A stretch of DNA of 64,000 nt from assembly GCF_030272615.1 (NCBI RefSeq), contig NC_081408.1:311567118-311631117 (forward strand), given 5' to 3'. A program made the position numbers and the translations under genes. The notes under the pieces were generated by a model. The model had not been told where the DNA came from. It made no database searches and saw only the letters and a list, made by a program, of their open reading frames with translations. This DNA is from Cryptomeria japonica (lineage: Eukaryota > Streptophyta > Pinopsida > Cupressales > Cupressaceae). Shown here in pieces: positions 46,572 through 57,100 of the stretch (position 1 is the first letter of the stretch; the number at the start of each line of letters is the position of its first letter).

Positions 46572-49500
46572 CCTTGTAGTTGGGTAGTTATTAGCTGAAG
46601 AATATCTCCCAAAATTAATTTTATACCATCCATAAACTTCTTGCTCTCCTTTATTGCTATCTCAGTTCTGTGTACTATACCGGTGAGATGCTACAAGTGC
46701 TCTGCCAGTGTTTTGCTACCCTATTTTAGTGCCTCTGAGATTTCCTTACGCAGAGATGCTAAATAGTCCAATCTTGGACTTAGTTTAGATCTCAAAAATT
46801 TTGCCTTGTTTATTATTTTCTCTTTTTCTCTTTCTAATTTAAGCAATTATTCCTCAAAATTTGTTATCTTTTCCTCAAAAACTGATAATGTGTCGGGTGA
46901 GTTAACAAAATTATCAGCAAGTTTATTGATCTCTTTCTGTACCTTGCTCATCTTTTTATCTACATCCGTGGTCAAAAAGCTTATCTTACAGGTGTCTTTA
47001 TACAGAGTTTTGTGCTCTTTCAATATATTGCACAGTTCCGGTAGAAGTGTGTCAAATTCCTTGATACACTTCTTTATTCCTTCCTCAAAGAATTTCTGTT
47101 TTTCTTTTTCTACACTTTCTTTTCCAGTTTCTACCTTTGATTGCTCAAAATTTCCAGAAATATATTTACAAAGTGTATCCAACTCGCCTAAAGAATCTTT
47201 GTTGGCTATATTATAGTTTGGAGCTATTAATTTCAAAACTGGAATTGAATCATCTATTGCTTTATATGCTTGTGAGCTATAATCAGTTATTTTCTTGATA
47301 GAATCGAGCAATACCTCTATTACATTTGATGATGACCTAGTAAACTGAGTGTCGGTGGAAGGGACCATGCTGGTATTGACCTCTGGTAGGTCTGTTTGTG
47401 TCTCCATAGTTTTTCTTGCATCATTTCTTACCGGTGGCATCTGTTCTTGAGCCTTTAGCTCTATTGGTTGCTCTATTTGTGTTCTAGATTCCTTCTTTTT
47501 CTCTGAATCTGTTGCTGGTTGCTCTTGGTTTCCTGTTGCCGGTTGCTCCTTATTATCAGATTTCTCTGTGGTATCCTTATCTACCACTATGTTGATTTCT
47601 TGAGTATCAACATTCATAGTATATAGGACTTCAGGATTAGGATTGTTATCCTCTGTTTCCATGCTCTCAGCTGTCGGTTGATCTTCTGCAGTTGTTTTTA
47701 CCGGTGGAGTATTTAAAGGAGGTGGGGGTAAGTTGTCTCTAATCTTGATACTTGGCGGTGCACCAACTTTACCTTTCCCTTTGTCCTTTTGATATACCAG
47801 AATGGGCTTGGGATTCATATATTCTTCTTGTTTTCTTTTTCAACCAAGAATCTATCCCAACCATCTTCTATTTCAGTTGAGACTTTAGTAACTCTGCCTG
47901 CCATTAATGATATTTGCCGGTGTGCAGTGGAAAAGGCTGTCCGGTTGGCCTGAGCTATCAAATCATCAATTTCCTTAGGTGAGTTGGCCGGGTATACTGC
48001 AAGTAATTTTTCTATTTTTATTTTCTTATCCAACTCAATTATTCCTTGCCTTTTGGCCTCAAGTCTCTTATATAATTCATCAGGAATTTCATTTAGGACT
48101 TGCATCAAAAACTTTTTATACATGTCCATGTGTAGTATAACACTTTCCTCAATTTGTCCTTTCTCATCTTCTGATAGGGTGTCATAGATTTTCCCTATGT
48201 TTTTCAATTTTCCTTCCACTGTGATTTCATCTAGTAATATGTCAAAAGGGGCCAAGTCAGTGTCTGTCTTCTTCTTCCTTTTAAGGGTCATCTTTTTCTT
48301 AGGTGTGGCTTTCTTGATTGGAGACCTCACAGCTTGTTGCTTCTATCTTGTCCTTCTAGGTGAAGGAGTGGATACTGGTGAGGGATCTCTTTTCCTCACA
48401 ACTCTTTTGAAAGTTGCTGGCATATCTCCTTCTGAGGAGGTATCTACCGGTGATAGATGAGTTTCAGGCTGTTGGGCTGCCAACTCATCTTCTGTTATGC
48501 CCGTTTTCTTTAGTACATCAACTTTTAAGGCTTTTGCTTACCTGCTTCCTTTCCTCACGGATGCCTCAACTTTCTTTACTCTCTTTTTGGATTGTATTTG
48601 ACTTTCAATGTGCTCAGCACTACCAAATACTTCTTCCTTTGGTTCATGGGGGGCTTCCAGAAGTGCTTTGGCATAAGTTTCCACTATGTGGTCATCTGTT
48701 TCATACCCCATTTCTGTAACCCAGATTGTTCTTGGGATGACTGCTTCCATCCAGATCTCATCCTCTTTGATTACAAAACAAATGTCATCCTTGTATTTGT
48801 TGACAATTTCCTGTGATAGTCTGATCCTCTTATTCATTTTGACCTTTAGTGCTTGAAAATACTCATGGATATTCTTTTCTTTGTTTTCACCCATGTTGTT
48901 GAATAAGTCAGACAATTGTTTTCCTACCAGTATGTCAAATCCAAAATCCTTGTTGCCTATACCGGGAGCCTGTTTGGCTATATCTAGCATTAAGCATACA
49001 AGAAAATTTCCAAATCTAAAGGTTCCTTTCTTATCCTTCTTGATTTTTGCTAAGATATCAATTAACTCATCTTTTAACCATTCACAGATGTCAATTTTTA
49101 CATTGTTCTTAACCATGTCATAAGCACTTTTTATGCATAAACTGGAAATAGAATTAAGCCTATTTGCATGAGTAGATTTGTAACCTAGAATCATGCTAAT
49201 GAATCTTACATTTGTATCGGTTACATCATTAACCCTCAATGATCTTTTGTCTAATGTTGCACCAATTAGTTTTGTTACTAGGTCATTGGAGACCTTCTTG
49301 GTTTTATCGGGTCTGGTATCAGTGGAAGGTAACCCTGTTACTGCTTTCACAGCTACCTTTGTAATTTTATGTACTAAGTCAAGCCAAAAAAATGAGCCAT
49401 GTACCCTACTGAGAACTATCCTAATCACTTCCTTGGGAAATTCAAGAATGCAGAGGATTTCAGTGAATCCTAGGGTTTCAACAATTTGGTGTTCAGGTTT

Positions 49501-49578
49501 CACATTTTCGGCATTGTCACATATAATAGATTTGTACATGTCTTTGATTTCTTCATCACCTAATTCCTCTATGTGCAA
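46572..49578 (-). pseudogene. Elt-5 ORF2, unknown protein homologous to Elt-4 ORF2
   Basis: Minus strand, roughly 1,000 codons with few breaks. 49578-48538 (346 codons) holds IRIVLSRVHG, NRLNSISSLCIKSAYDMV, FGNFLVCLMLDIAKQAPGIG and VNKYKDDICFVIKEDEIWME. The same frame continues past a TAA and a TAG into 48330-47815 (DTLSEDEKGQIEESV, EKLLAVYPANSPKEIDDLI). It then shifts frame at an ATGA overlap (47815-47818) into 47818-46847 (Pro-rich NLPPPPLNTPP, then coiled coil VEKEKQKFFEEGIKKC), and on with stops to 46572. An upstream MAS... start near 49756 is likely. It aligns with Elt-4 ORF2 throughout but lacks the long Lys/Glu repeat. Function unknown. Confidence 0.7.
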
Positions 49579-50077
49579 TGAATGTACATTCTAGGGTCTT
49601 CTGCATAAACAACACCCTTTCGAATCTGGGAAAAAGACCCTGTGTTGTCATCTTTCTTAGCTACCTCGGGAACTAGCTCAAACATGGGCCTAGGTCATTT
49701 TATAACCTCGACTACTGTAGGGTTAGCTATGAATTCAGGTGCAAAGGAGGATGCCATGATGATAAATACCTTTTTCTACCTTTGGATGGACTGATTGCTG
49801 AAGTGCTTCACCTCTTTGGAATGCCTTAGCTCGGAAATCTTCGCGCTCTCTGAAAGTTTGAATTCACTGTGAAATGAAATGGAGCCAAATACTTAATTTA
49901 TAAAGCCTTTTCTACCACCTACCACATTAATTGTCTGTCGGTGATGTATTAACTCAACTTTGTTTGCCGGTAATGAAGGATTTTCAACTTCTTTTCTCTA
50001 ACCAAGGGAATAATAGCATATGTGTCATTAAATTGCCAAACCCTCAAGATAATTTTCTTCAATTTGATGAAGAACAT

Positions 50078-50172
50078 CCTGCCGGTGGAGCATTGCTCTA
50101 TCCTACCGGTGGAGCATCATATTGTCCTGCCAGTGAAGCATTTGTTGGTTCTACCGGTGGAGGAGTAACCCC
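50078..50172 (-). repeat. 24-bp repeat at the ORF1 C-terminus of Elt-5
   Basis: Four near-copies of a 24-nt unit carrying (g/a)ccggtggagca start at 50078, 50102, 50126 and 50150. On the minus strand they encode an eight-residue APPVG/APPAG-type repeat at the end of ORF1. Confidence 0.75.
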
Positions 50173-51216
50173 AATATTTAGATTACATTTTCTAATCCAT
50201 TGCTTTGAAAATTCTTGCTTAACCTCTTCAACCTTTTCTTTACCTTTCAAGCTAGTACTTTTGTTATCTACCGGTGTACCTTTTCTTCTACAGAATTTTG
50301 TAATATGACCAATTTTGTTACATGCATAACAAGTTACATTATTTTTCTGAATAGCTTTCCCATAACCCATGCCGGTTTGCGTTCTGCATTTATTTGATAA
50401 ATGACCAAATCTTCCACAAACATAACATCTTACATTCATTTTGAAATTTTTAGAGTTATGACCATTTTTGTTGCATTTGGTGCATTGACCGGTGGGAGGA
50501 TTGATGTTCTGATAATTCCTAGATCTACATTCATTTTCCCTATGACCATATTTATTACAGTTAAAGCATTTTCCATTGAATTTGTAAGTATTAGAGGGTC
50601 TTACCGGTTTGCTTTGATCCTGGGTATTTGCAGTACCGGAGCTTTCTCCAACTTCAAATCCAACTCCAGAAGTATCACCTTTGGGTTTTTGATTCTTCAA
50701 TAAGGTACCAAGTTCTTCTGAGCTTTTCTTGAATTTTTCTTTGTGTTGCTTTGCAGTTTCCAATTCCCTTTCCAAGATCTCTTTTTGTCTCATTAATTCA
50801 TTCGAGTCATTTTGAGTATGCATCAGATCTGTCTTCAACATATCATTTTCATAGCTAAGTCTTGTGTTCTCATTTGCTGCATCACTTAGTCTTCTGGTCA
50901 ATTCTTCTTCATTCCTCTTTCCGTCCTCAATCTCTTTGCAGAATCTCATAGTCATATCCTGCATTTCATTTTTTGTTGTCATGATCTCTTGTTTCAATTT
51001 GCTCATCATATCATTTAATGATTCCTTTTCATCATTTTCATTTTGCAACTTTTCACAAAGTTCTCTTCTCTTGTTTCTTGTAACAATAAGATTTTCTTGA
51101 AGTGCCTGAATAATGTCCTGAGCTGCTTTTAAATCATCTTCTAATTTGATATTTTTCAACTTCTCTGCATCATAGTCAGTAAGAGCTCCTTCAAGTTGCT
51201 TCATCAGATTTTCCAT
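50098..51216 (-). CDS. Elt-5 ORF1: coiled-coil and zinc-knuckle protein (gag-like)
   Basis: Open frame of 372 codons starting at ATG 51216 (MENLMKQLEG), about 57 bases after the PBS. Residues 1-190 form a long coiled coil (KRRELCEKLQNENDEKESLN; ILERELETAKQHKEKF). Then a Ser-rich linker and four knuckles of type CX2CX4HX4C: CFNCNKYGHRENEC, CTKCNKNGHNSKNF (last Cys lost), CYVCGRFGHLSNKC and CYACNKIGHITKFC. The tail ends in a Pro/Gly repeat. The knuckles suggest nucleic-acid binding like Gag nucleocapsid, but no UBN2 or Retrotrans_gag capsid domain is visible and there is no room for one before the start. Reading frame upstream of 51216 runs into the LTR and was not used. Confidence 0.8.
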   Translation of the reverse strand: MENLMKQLEGALTDYDAEKLKNIKLEDDLKAAQDIIQALQENLIVTRNKRRELCEKLQNENDEKESLNDMMSKLKQEIMTTKNEMQDMTMRFCKEIEDGKRNEEELTRRLSDAANENTRLSYENDMLKTDLMHTQNDSNELMRQKEILERELETAKQHKEKFKKSSEELGTLLKNQKPKGDTSGVGFEVGESSGTANTQDQSKPVRPSNTYKFNGKCFNCNKYGHRENECRSRNYQNINPPTGQCTKCNKNGHNSKNFKMNVRCYVCGRFGHLSNKCRTQTGMGYGKAIQKNNVTCYACNKIGHITKFCRRKGTPVDNKSTSLKGKEKVEEVKQEFSKQWIRKCNLNIGVTPPPVEPTNASLAGQYDAPPVG

Positions 51217-51272
51217 CTTTACGGGTGTCAAGATCTTCCTCAAGCTGTTAGGCTTCTGAAAATAGAGGACCA

Positions 51273-51285
51273 GGCTCTGATACCA
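51273..51285 (-). promoter_or_regulatory. Elt-5 primer binding site
   Basis: The minus strand reads TGGTATCAGAGCC, the standard plant initiator-Met tRNA complement, two bases inside the 5' LTR. Confidence 0.92.
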
Positions 51286-51287
51286 AT

Positions 51288-52222
51288 TGTTAGGGTTCCC
51301 ATAGATACTAAGAGGGGGGGGTGAATCAGTATCTGACCGGTTATGAGATTTTCTTAATACTGAATATGCAGAATATAAAGTAACATTATACCGGTATGCA
51401 AGAATTAATGTAAACAGAATCAAAATCATCCACATGAAAAGAACACCATAACAAAAGATGTTTAACGAGGAAACCCGATGTGGGAAAAACCTCGGTGGGA
51501 TTTGTGACCCACAATATTCACTTACTAGCCAATAAGAGAATATTACTTACAATAGGGGCCTACACATGCAGGAAGGCCAACTGCCTAGAGCTCACTGCTC
51601 AACAAGAAGTCACACTAACTTACAAAGAGGATTTACATAAATCCAATATTTTGTACTGCTTTACAATAGCATCTTCAATGCCAGATTCAGTACCGGTTCT
51701 TGCTCTGTTCTTTACATATACCCTTGACCTACAATTCGCACATTAGGTCTGCCTTATATTTTTTTCTTTATTCTCCCTCTTTTCTACAAATGCCTACAAT
51801 GATCTCTTTTATATACAAGAGTCATTTTACAATTTTCCAAGTCGGCTTACAATGATAAACAAAATATTACATATCAAAAATCCTGTCAGCCTCTGTGCCA
51901 GTATACATATTTCCTTCTATGCTGGTGTACATCTTCTGTGTTGGTGCCGGTGTACATTGATTTTGTTGATGTCAGTGCATTGTTCTGTTTGAGTAATGCT
52001 TTGCCGGTATAATGTCTTTGCCTATGCCATAGGATTGCAAGGTTGCCTATGTAATGCTTTGCCGGTATAATGTCTTTGTCGGTGCCATAGGATTGTAAGG
52101 TTGCCTGTGTAATGCTTTGTCGGTATAATGTCTTTGCCGGTGCCATAGGATTGCAAGGTTGCCATCAATGACAAAACCTTCAATCACACACAATGTCTCA
52201 TTGGAGTGTCCATATGCCAACA
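51288..52222 (-). repeat. Elt-5 5' LTR
   Basis: Direct repeat of 45482-46361, with three units of the 58-bp repeat (anchors 51994, 52052, 52110). The plus strand begins tgttagggttcccat and ends catatgccaaca. Confidence 0.92.
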
Positions 52223-53154
52223 CAGAGGTTCTGTATCGGTTTGGGTTCTGGTTCATAGGAGGATCCGGGACAACTCCTTTAGATCTTGGTGCATAACTTC
52301 GAGAGTTGTTCATAATCGACCTGCACACAAAAGCTCTATGCCCAAACTCATTGCATGCATAAAAGTGACCATTATATCTACCAGTTCTAGCCACATTGTT
52401 TTGTATGTAAGGAAAACTACTGTAAGTCGTGCTCCCACATACATTGGCAGTATGTCCTTCCTTATGACAGTTGAAGCATACATATTTAAAATTTGGCTTA
52501 CCTTTGCTCTTGCTATTGTTCTTAGGTGCTGATTTCTCCTTTGGTGCATCACTCTTGGTTCCAAAGGTTTCACCTTCCTCATATGTAGAGAAACCAAGTC
52601 CAGTGTTATCCTTTGACGGCTTCACTAATTCCAACTTTTGTTCCAGTTTAGCAGCACTCTGGTTGAACTTTGCAAGTATCCCCTTTGATTCAGCAAATTC
52701 CTTGGAAAGAGCATCATTGGTTTTCATCAAGGTTTCATTTTGAGAGATAGCAACATTGAGGTCTACATGTATTTCTTCTTTCTCTTCATTACCCTCTTGC
52801 AAATGAGCAGTGAAGGTACCAATCTCTTGTTTCAGCTTAGAGATCTCATGCTCCTTGTCCTTCACTAAATCTTCAGCTTTTCTTCTATTTTCTAGCTCGT
52901 GACTCATCCTAATAGTGAGTCCTTCCAACTCCCTCCTTAGGTTACTTTTGGATTCATTTAGTTTCTCCACTTCTCCGACTAGGGCGTCCATGTATACTTC
53001 ATTAGAAGAGCTATTTTTCAGTAAATTCCATCAATTTCTCAACAAGTTCTCTTCTCTTGGCTAAAGAGGATTTATACTTGATTTTGAGTTCATTGTAGGC
53101 TCTCTCAGACTCAGTCAGATAGTGATTGAGTTCCCTCATGCTGTATTCTCCCAT
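52223..53154 (-). pseudogene. Elt-4 ORF1, N-terminal part before Elt-5
   Basis: Starts at ATG 53154 shortly after the PBS. One single-base frame change near 53020, otherwise open to the Elt-5 insertion. The beginning (YNELKIKYKSSLAKRRELVE) aligns with Elt-5 ORF1 (KRRELCEKL). A long coiled coil follows, then knuckles CFNCHKEGHTANVC and a damaged FYACNEFGHRAFVC (first Cys changed). The usual capsid domain is again absent. The C-terminal knuckles are at 45121-45481. Confidence 0.75.
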
Positions 53155-53191
53155 ATCTCCTTCCAAGTGGTTAGACTTATAGAAAGGTTGG

Positions 53192-53202
53192 CCTTGATAC
53201 CA
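53192..53202 (-). promoter_or_regulatory. Elt-4 primer binding site
   Basis: The minus strand reads TGGTATCAAGG, a variant of the initiator-Met tRNA site TGGTATCAGAGC, five bases inside the 5' LTR. Confidence 0.8.
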
Positions 53203-53207
53203 ATTGA

Positions 53208-54352
53208 TGAATACTAAGAGGGGGGTGAATTAGTATGCCTAAGAACTTAACCAAACTCTTAAACAATTTTCTAGCAGACTAGTGCAGTACTTTAAACAAC
53301 AAACTGGTTAAAACATAAATAAGCCAAATAGAAAATAGAGCATTCACCCACAGAAGCACAATCACCATAACACAAGATATTTTGACATGGAAACCCAAAT
53401 GGGAAAAACCATGGTGAGTAAAACTCACAAGTCAACTATCTGTAGAATAGTAACTAGACCGGTTAAGGTCAGACCAATTAAGGCCTTACAATGTTCTTCA
53501 CCAGAACAGATCCTGTTAGGAAACCAGATCTCTGTTAGGAGATAAGTCTTGTTAAAGACTACCCTATTAAAGGATTTCAGATCCACAACTGTGAACCACC
53601 TTGTTAGAGGATTTACAATAGGCTTGGTTGGGCGTACCCAGTTAAGGGTTTCAAACTTGTTGAAGAGATTAGTAATCAACAAGTGAATGATCTTGAAGAT
53701 AGCACAAAATCCTTGATTAGACCCTTGACAGTTCTCCGTTAATGCATTACAACATTACTTCAGTCTTCTATCCTTTGCACTCACAAGCTCTGCAGTGAGA
53801 TGTGTATTTTGCACAGACCTAATCTGCTCTACAATACTCACACACATCAAATCTTCAAAACCCTAGACATGATGTCCTCATATAGGAATCTGATTTCAAA
53901 TTGGTCCAATAAGATTAGACTACAATTTCCTAGGTACAGTGCATCTAGACATATTTGGTAACACGACATAAAAATACTGCTAAAGTGTCGGTGGATGATA
54001 ACTCATCACACTTTACAATTATACCAGTTTGGCACAGTATACCGATTACTGGTTTAACGAATAAGACTGAAAAACTGGAACATAATGTTCCAATCAAAAT
54101 ATTAGCTGTTGCTAGGGGTCTTCATTCCGCTTGAGGTCTTCATACCGCTTGAGGTCTTCATAGTGTGATGACAGGTAAGCTTCTTCTTTAAAACACCGAT
54201 AGTCTTCAACAAATAAAGACTATACATACAAAGGCATATAATACCGGTGGGAAAAAAACAACACATATTACTAGTGGAGAATAACTCATACATAAAATAA
54301 GTGTGTGTCCATTAATGACAATCACAACTTAGACATTATCAAAATACCAACA
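53208..54352 (-). repeat. Elt-4 5' LTR
   Basis: Direct repeat of 40024-41125. A short 23-bp tandem duplication (cgcttgaggtcttcata, about 54127-54165) in this copy adds length relative to the other. Confidence 0.9.
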
Positions 54353-54353
54353 A

Positions 54354-57100
54354 TTTTATCCCGTACTCTGTAAGTACTGTTATCAGAATCTATGGCTTCT
54401 CTAGATAGCCACATGTACTTCCCTTGAGTATTCCTCTGAGAATGGGTTTTGTTAAGGTGATGTGGCAAATAGGATGTATTCAGGATAAGGATTTAAATGG
54501 AAAAGAAAAAGGGTCAATTTTCTTGGATTACACCATTATCCCTTACTTTGTGATTATAAAGTATAGCTAGAAACAGTGATCCTGAGGGTTTTTACAACAA
54601 TTTTAGAAAAAGATTAAAAGGAGCTTTGTTGCCCCATGTGCATAATTTTCCCGAGGACTTAATTGGAAATGAATTTGACCCCATGACTCAAGAATGGAGA
54701 AAAGAGAAGTGGATAATCTTTAGAAAATTATGGGCTTCTATTCAGAAGATGGATCCAAAAATATGATCCATTAAAGGAGTTTACCCCATTCTATGCCAAG
54801 ATTGATTTGTTATGAAATTTTTTTCTGAATTGATGAAGGTCTTAAGGGAGAAGCTAACCATACTTGAAGACGTTCATGGCCAACAACAATTAAGCTCACA
54901 ACCTCATGTATCCTTGAGAGCAAGCAATGTGATAACAAGGAGGCCTATTCAGGAATATTCTCACAAAAGAGTTAGAGAAGAAACATGTGAGGAAGAGGAT
55001 AGTAGCAATGACAATTGGAGATTGTTATGGAGAAAGGGTAAGAAGATGATGAGTTCAAAGCCTTTCCCCAAGATACCAACTAAGCCTCTTCAAGGTGTCA
55101 GGATCATTGATCTTGAAGATTCCAACAAAAGTCCTTCGCCATAAGGTGTATCTTTTTCATGAGTAAGGCAAGATGAGGAATAGGTGGAGGAAGACAGGTT
55201 TGTTGCAACAAGTGCAGAAATGCAGATTGGTATTCCTATATTGCCTCCTAATTTGGAGTTGGATCTTACTTCCTTGGATATCCAGGGTAAAGCCTTCAAA
55301 GATGCAAGAAAGGAGGCATGTAATAATTTCCTTGAGGATGATGCTTTTGTAAGAAGACCAACCTTTTTGCATTTAGTATGGAAGACAAAGGATGACGAAT
55401 ACAAAGGAAGGATTTATGAGAGGAAGGCCAAAATCCCAGGCAGATCAGATCAAGAAATCCAAGAGGAAGTAAAGAGTGAAATGAAGGAAGTGTTTAAGGA
55501 AATCACTACCGATGAGGGAAGGAAAATTGTAAGTCAGGCTGCAATCTTGATTTTGTCAGAATGGGATATAGCAGATGCAGTGACATTTGATGCAATTAGG
55601 AAATCAAAGGAAGAAGAAGTAGGGTTAGCATTAAGAGGATTGGATTTTGCAGATGATTATGCAACCTTGGGAATATGGGCACTAGTAGAAGGACCTAGGT
55701 AGCCTAACATCAGTGATTTAAACCCTAACTTAAGGGTAAGCCTAATTATAAAGAGAGCAGCCGACACATCAAGTGTAGAGGCTACAAAGTTAAATGTTGA
55801 TGTTGCCAAGCTGACACATGAGAGCGCAAAAAAGGAATCTTCAGAGAAGGTTGAGATGATAAATAAGTTTGACAAGCTTTTTAATGATTATAATGCATCT
55901 CAAAAAATGTGTGTGGAGTTGCAAACAAGAGTGCAACTCCTTGAGCAAGGACAGATAAAGGTTTCTTATTCTGCACTTATAGGACCATCTGAGCCATCAA
56001 CATCTAGGTTGCCACCTATGGTCCACGGAGGAGAAGCAACTCAACTAAATACAAGTACTAATGTCCCTAGCATGGTATTAGTCCCATATGATGATGATAA
56101 TGAGCCTGATACTACAAGATCAACTAAACCAAATGAGTCTCATCTTTTAGAAAAAAATGTTTAATTAGAAAGTAAACTAAAAGAATCAGAAAAACAACTA
56201 GCCTAGTAGTAGAAGGATATAGTTAGCTCAATGCTAACTCATTTGAATGATAAAATTGAAAGTAGGTTAAACAGTATCCATGCCTTATATTCTTTACTTT
56301 TTTTTGCTATTCAAAAGTTTAATGATGATAAAGAAGTGGCAATTCCCTTGTTTACAAACTGGTTACAAAGGGAAAATGGATTAGAATGATGTCTATGGCC
56401 TCTAAATTTCATGCTTAGAGACCACATGCACTCCAACCAACATATTTGTTGGTGAAATCAATGCAAGAAGCCCAAATTTTGCTAGAAAATAGAGAAAGGA
56501 AGGTAAGGGAATTGATGAAGAGTTTTAGTGAATTAGAACAAAATCTTTTGCCAGATATTGAAGATAGAGAAGGGGTAGTCAAGCCTTTGCAATTTTGGAA
56601 GGAAGAGGTAGAGAGAGTCATCAATACCCAGGTATAAATGATTTGTGATGGGATAAATATGGATATGCTAGATAGAGTAATTGCTATAGGATTATTTTTT
56701 GAAACTTTTGAAAGAGAGGCAAACCAAGTAGCCATTAATTATATTCCATATAGGGTAAAACCTGATGAAGTCATGAATTTCAATTAGCCATCCCATAAAG
56801 ACTACAGTGCATGGAGTAGCTTGTATCTAAATAATGAATAGAAAGTTGTAAACAATTTGCAAAACTTTTTTTTTGTCTTCTAGTGGAAGATATTTTGGAA
56901 CCCATATAACAAGATGGGGGTAATTTTCATCATGAGTTTTGAAGAAGGCGGCTGCATGTTTTGATCCTGCATAAGCAAGTTCAAGGACGATTGTTTTGTA
57001 TAATAGAATGCAGTTATATGTAGTCATTCTAAGATGACAGGTGTCCCCTCTGGCCTGAAGCTTGTTTGCTCCCTTACTTTTTATAAAAGGGAATTCAGGG
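54354..57100 (+). pseudogene. lORF inside Elt-1 LTR2, middle and C-terminal parts
   Basis: Resumes the LTR-embedded frame after Elt-4. Open pieces: 54812-55142, 55184-55699 (172 codons, the longest; LELDLTSLDIQGKAFKDARK, EEVKSEMKEVFKEITTDEGR) and 55856-56161 (KLFNDYNASQKMCVELQTRV, then ELESKL-type heptads). Later pieces are 56446-56634 and traces to about 57100. The character is acidic/basic helical with a coiled coil, and no catalytic motif is seen. Stops at 55160 (TGA) and 55181 (TAG) are shared with LTR1. Together with 38921-40018 the original frame exceeds 1,000 codons. Confidence 0.6.

Larger units (their letters stand above)
45482..52222 (-). mobile_element. Elt-5: pol-less LTR element with two ORFs, nested in Elt-4
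   Basis: Minus-strand element of 6.74 kb inserted in ORF1 of Elt-4. LTRs 45482-46361 (3') and 51288-52222 (5'), ends TGTTGG...CTAACA on the minus strand. Flanks catag (45477-45481) and cagag (52223-52227) are a 5-bp duplication with one mismatch. Same plan as Elt-4: PBS TGGTATCAGAGCC, ORF1 with coiled coil and four knuckles, ORF2, PPT, no pol. Coding sequences are alignable with Elt-4 only at protein level in places, so these are two distinct families. Confidence 0.9.
40024..54353 (-). mobile_element. Elt-4: pol-less LTR element with two ORFs, split by Elt-5
   Basis: Minus-strand element. LTRs are 40024-41125 (3') and 53208-54352 (5'), with ends TGTTGG...TATTCA on the minus strand. Flanks tttta (40019-40023) and tttta (54354-54358) fit a 5-bp duplication, with one A of uncertain ownership at 54353. 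The unfilled site is the intact gggttttatccc at about 421-435 in LTR1. After subtracting Elt-5 the internal region is about 5.3 kb: Met-tRNA PBS, ORF1 (coiled coil plus CCHC knuckles), ORF2 (about 1,040 codons), PPT. No protease, RT, RNase H or integrase motif was found on either strand. Confidence 0.85.

Noticed and set aside
48530-48545. Possible splice donor (CAGGTAAG) at the end of the first Elt-5 ORF2 segment
   Set aside because: The frame simply continues past the TAA with homologous sequence, so a mutated sense codon is the simpler explanation, and no matching acceptor was seen.
42255-49578. ORF2 of Elt-4 and Elt-5 as an envelope-like protein
   Set aside because: No signal peptide, membrane segment or glycoprotein-like Cys pattern; the protein is charged and helical.
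51273-51285. tRNA gene fragment
   Set aside because: Only the 3' terminal tRNA complement is present, at the position expected of a primer binding site.
51217-51435. Upstream start at 51435 for Elt-5 ORF1
   Set aside because: That extension reads through the PBS into the LTR; ATG 51216 matches the Elt-4 start position.
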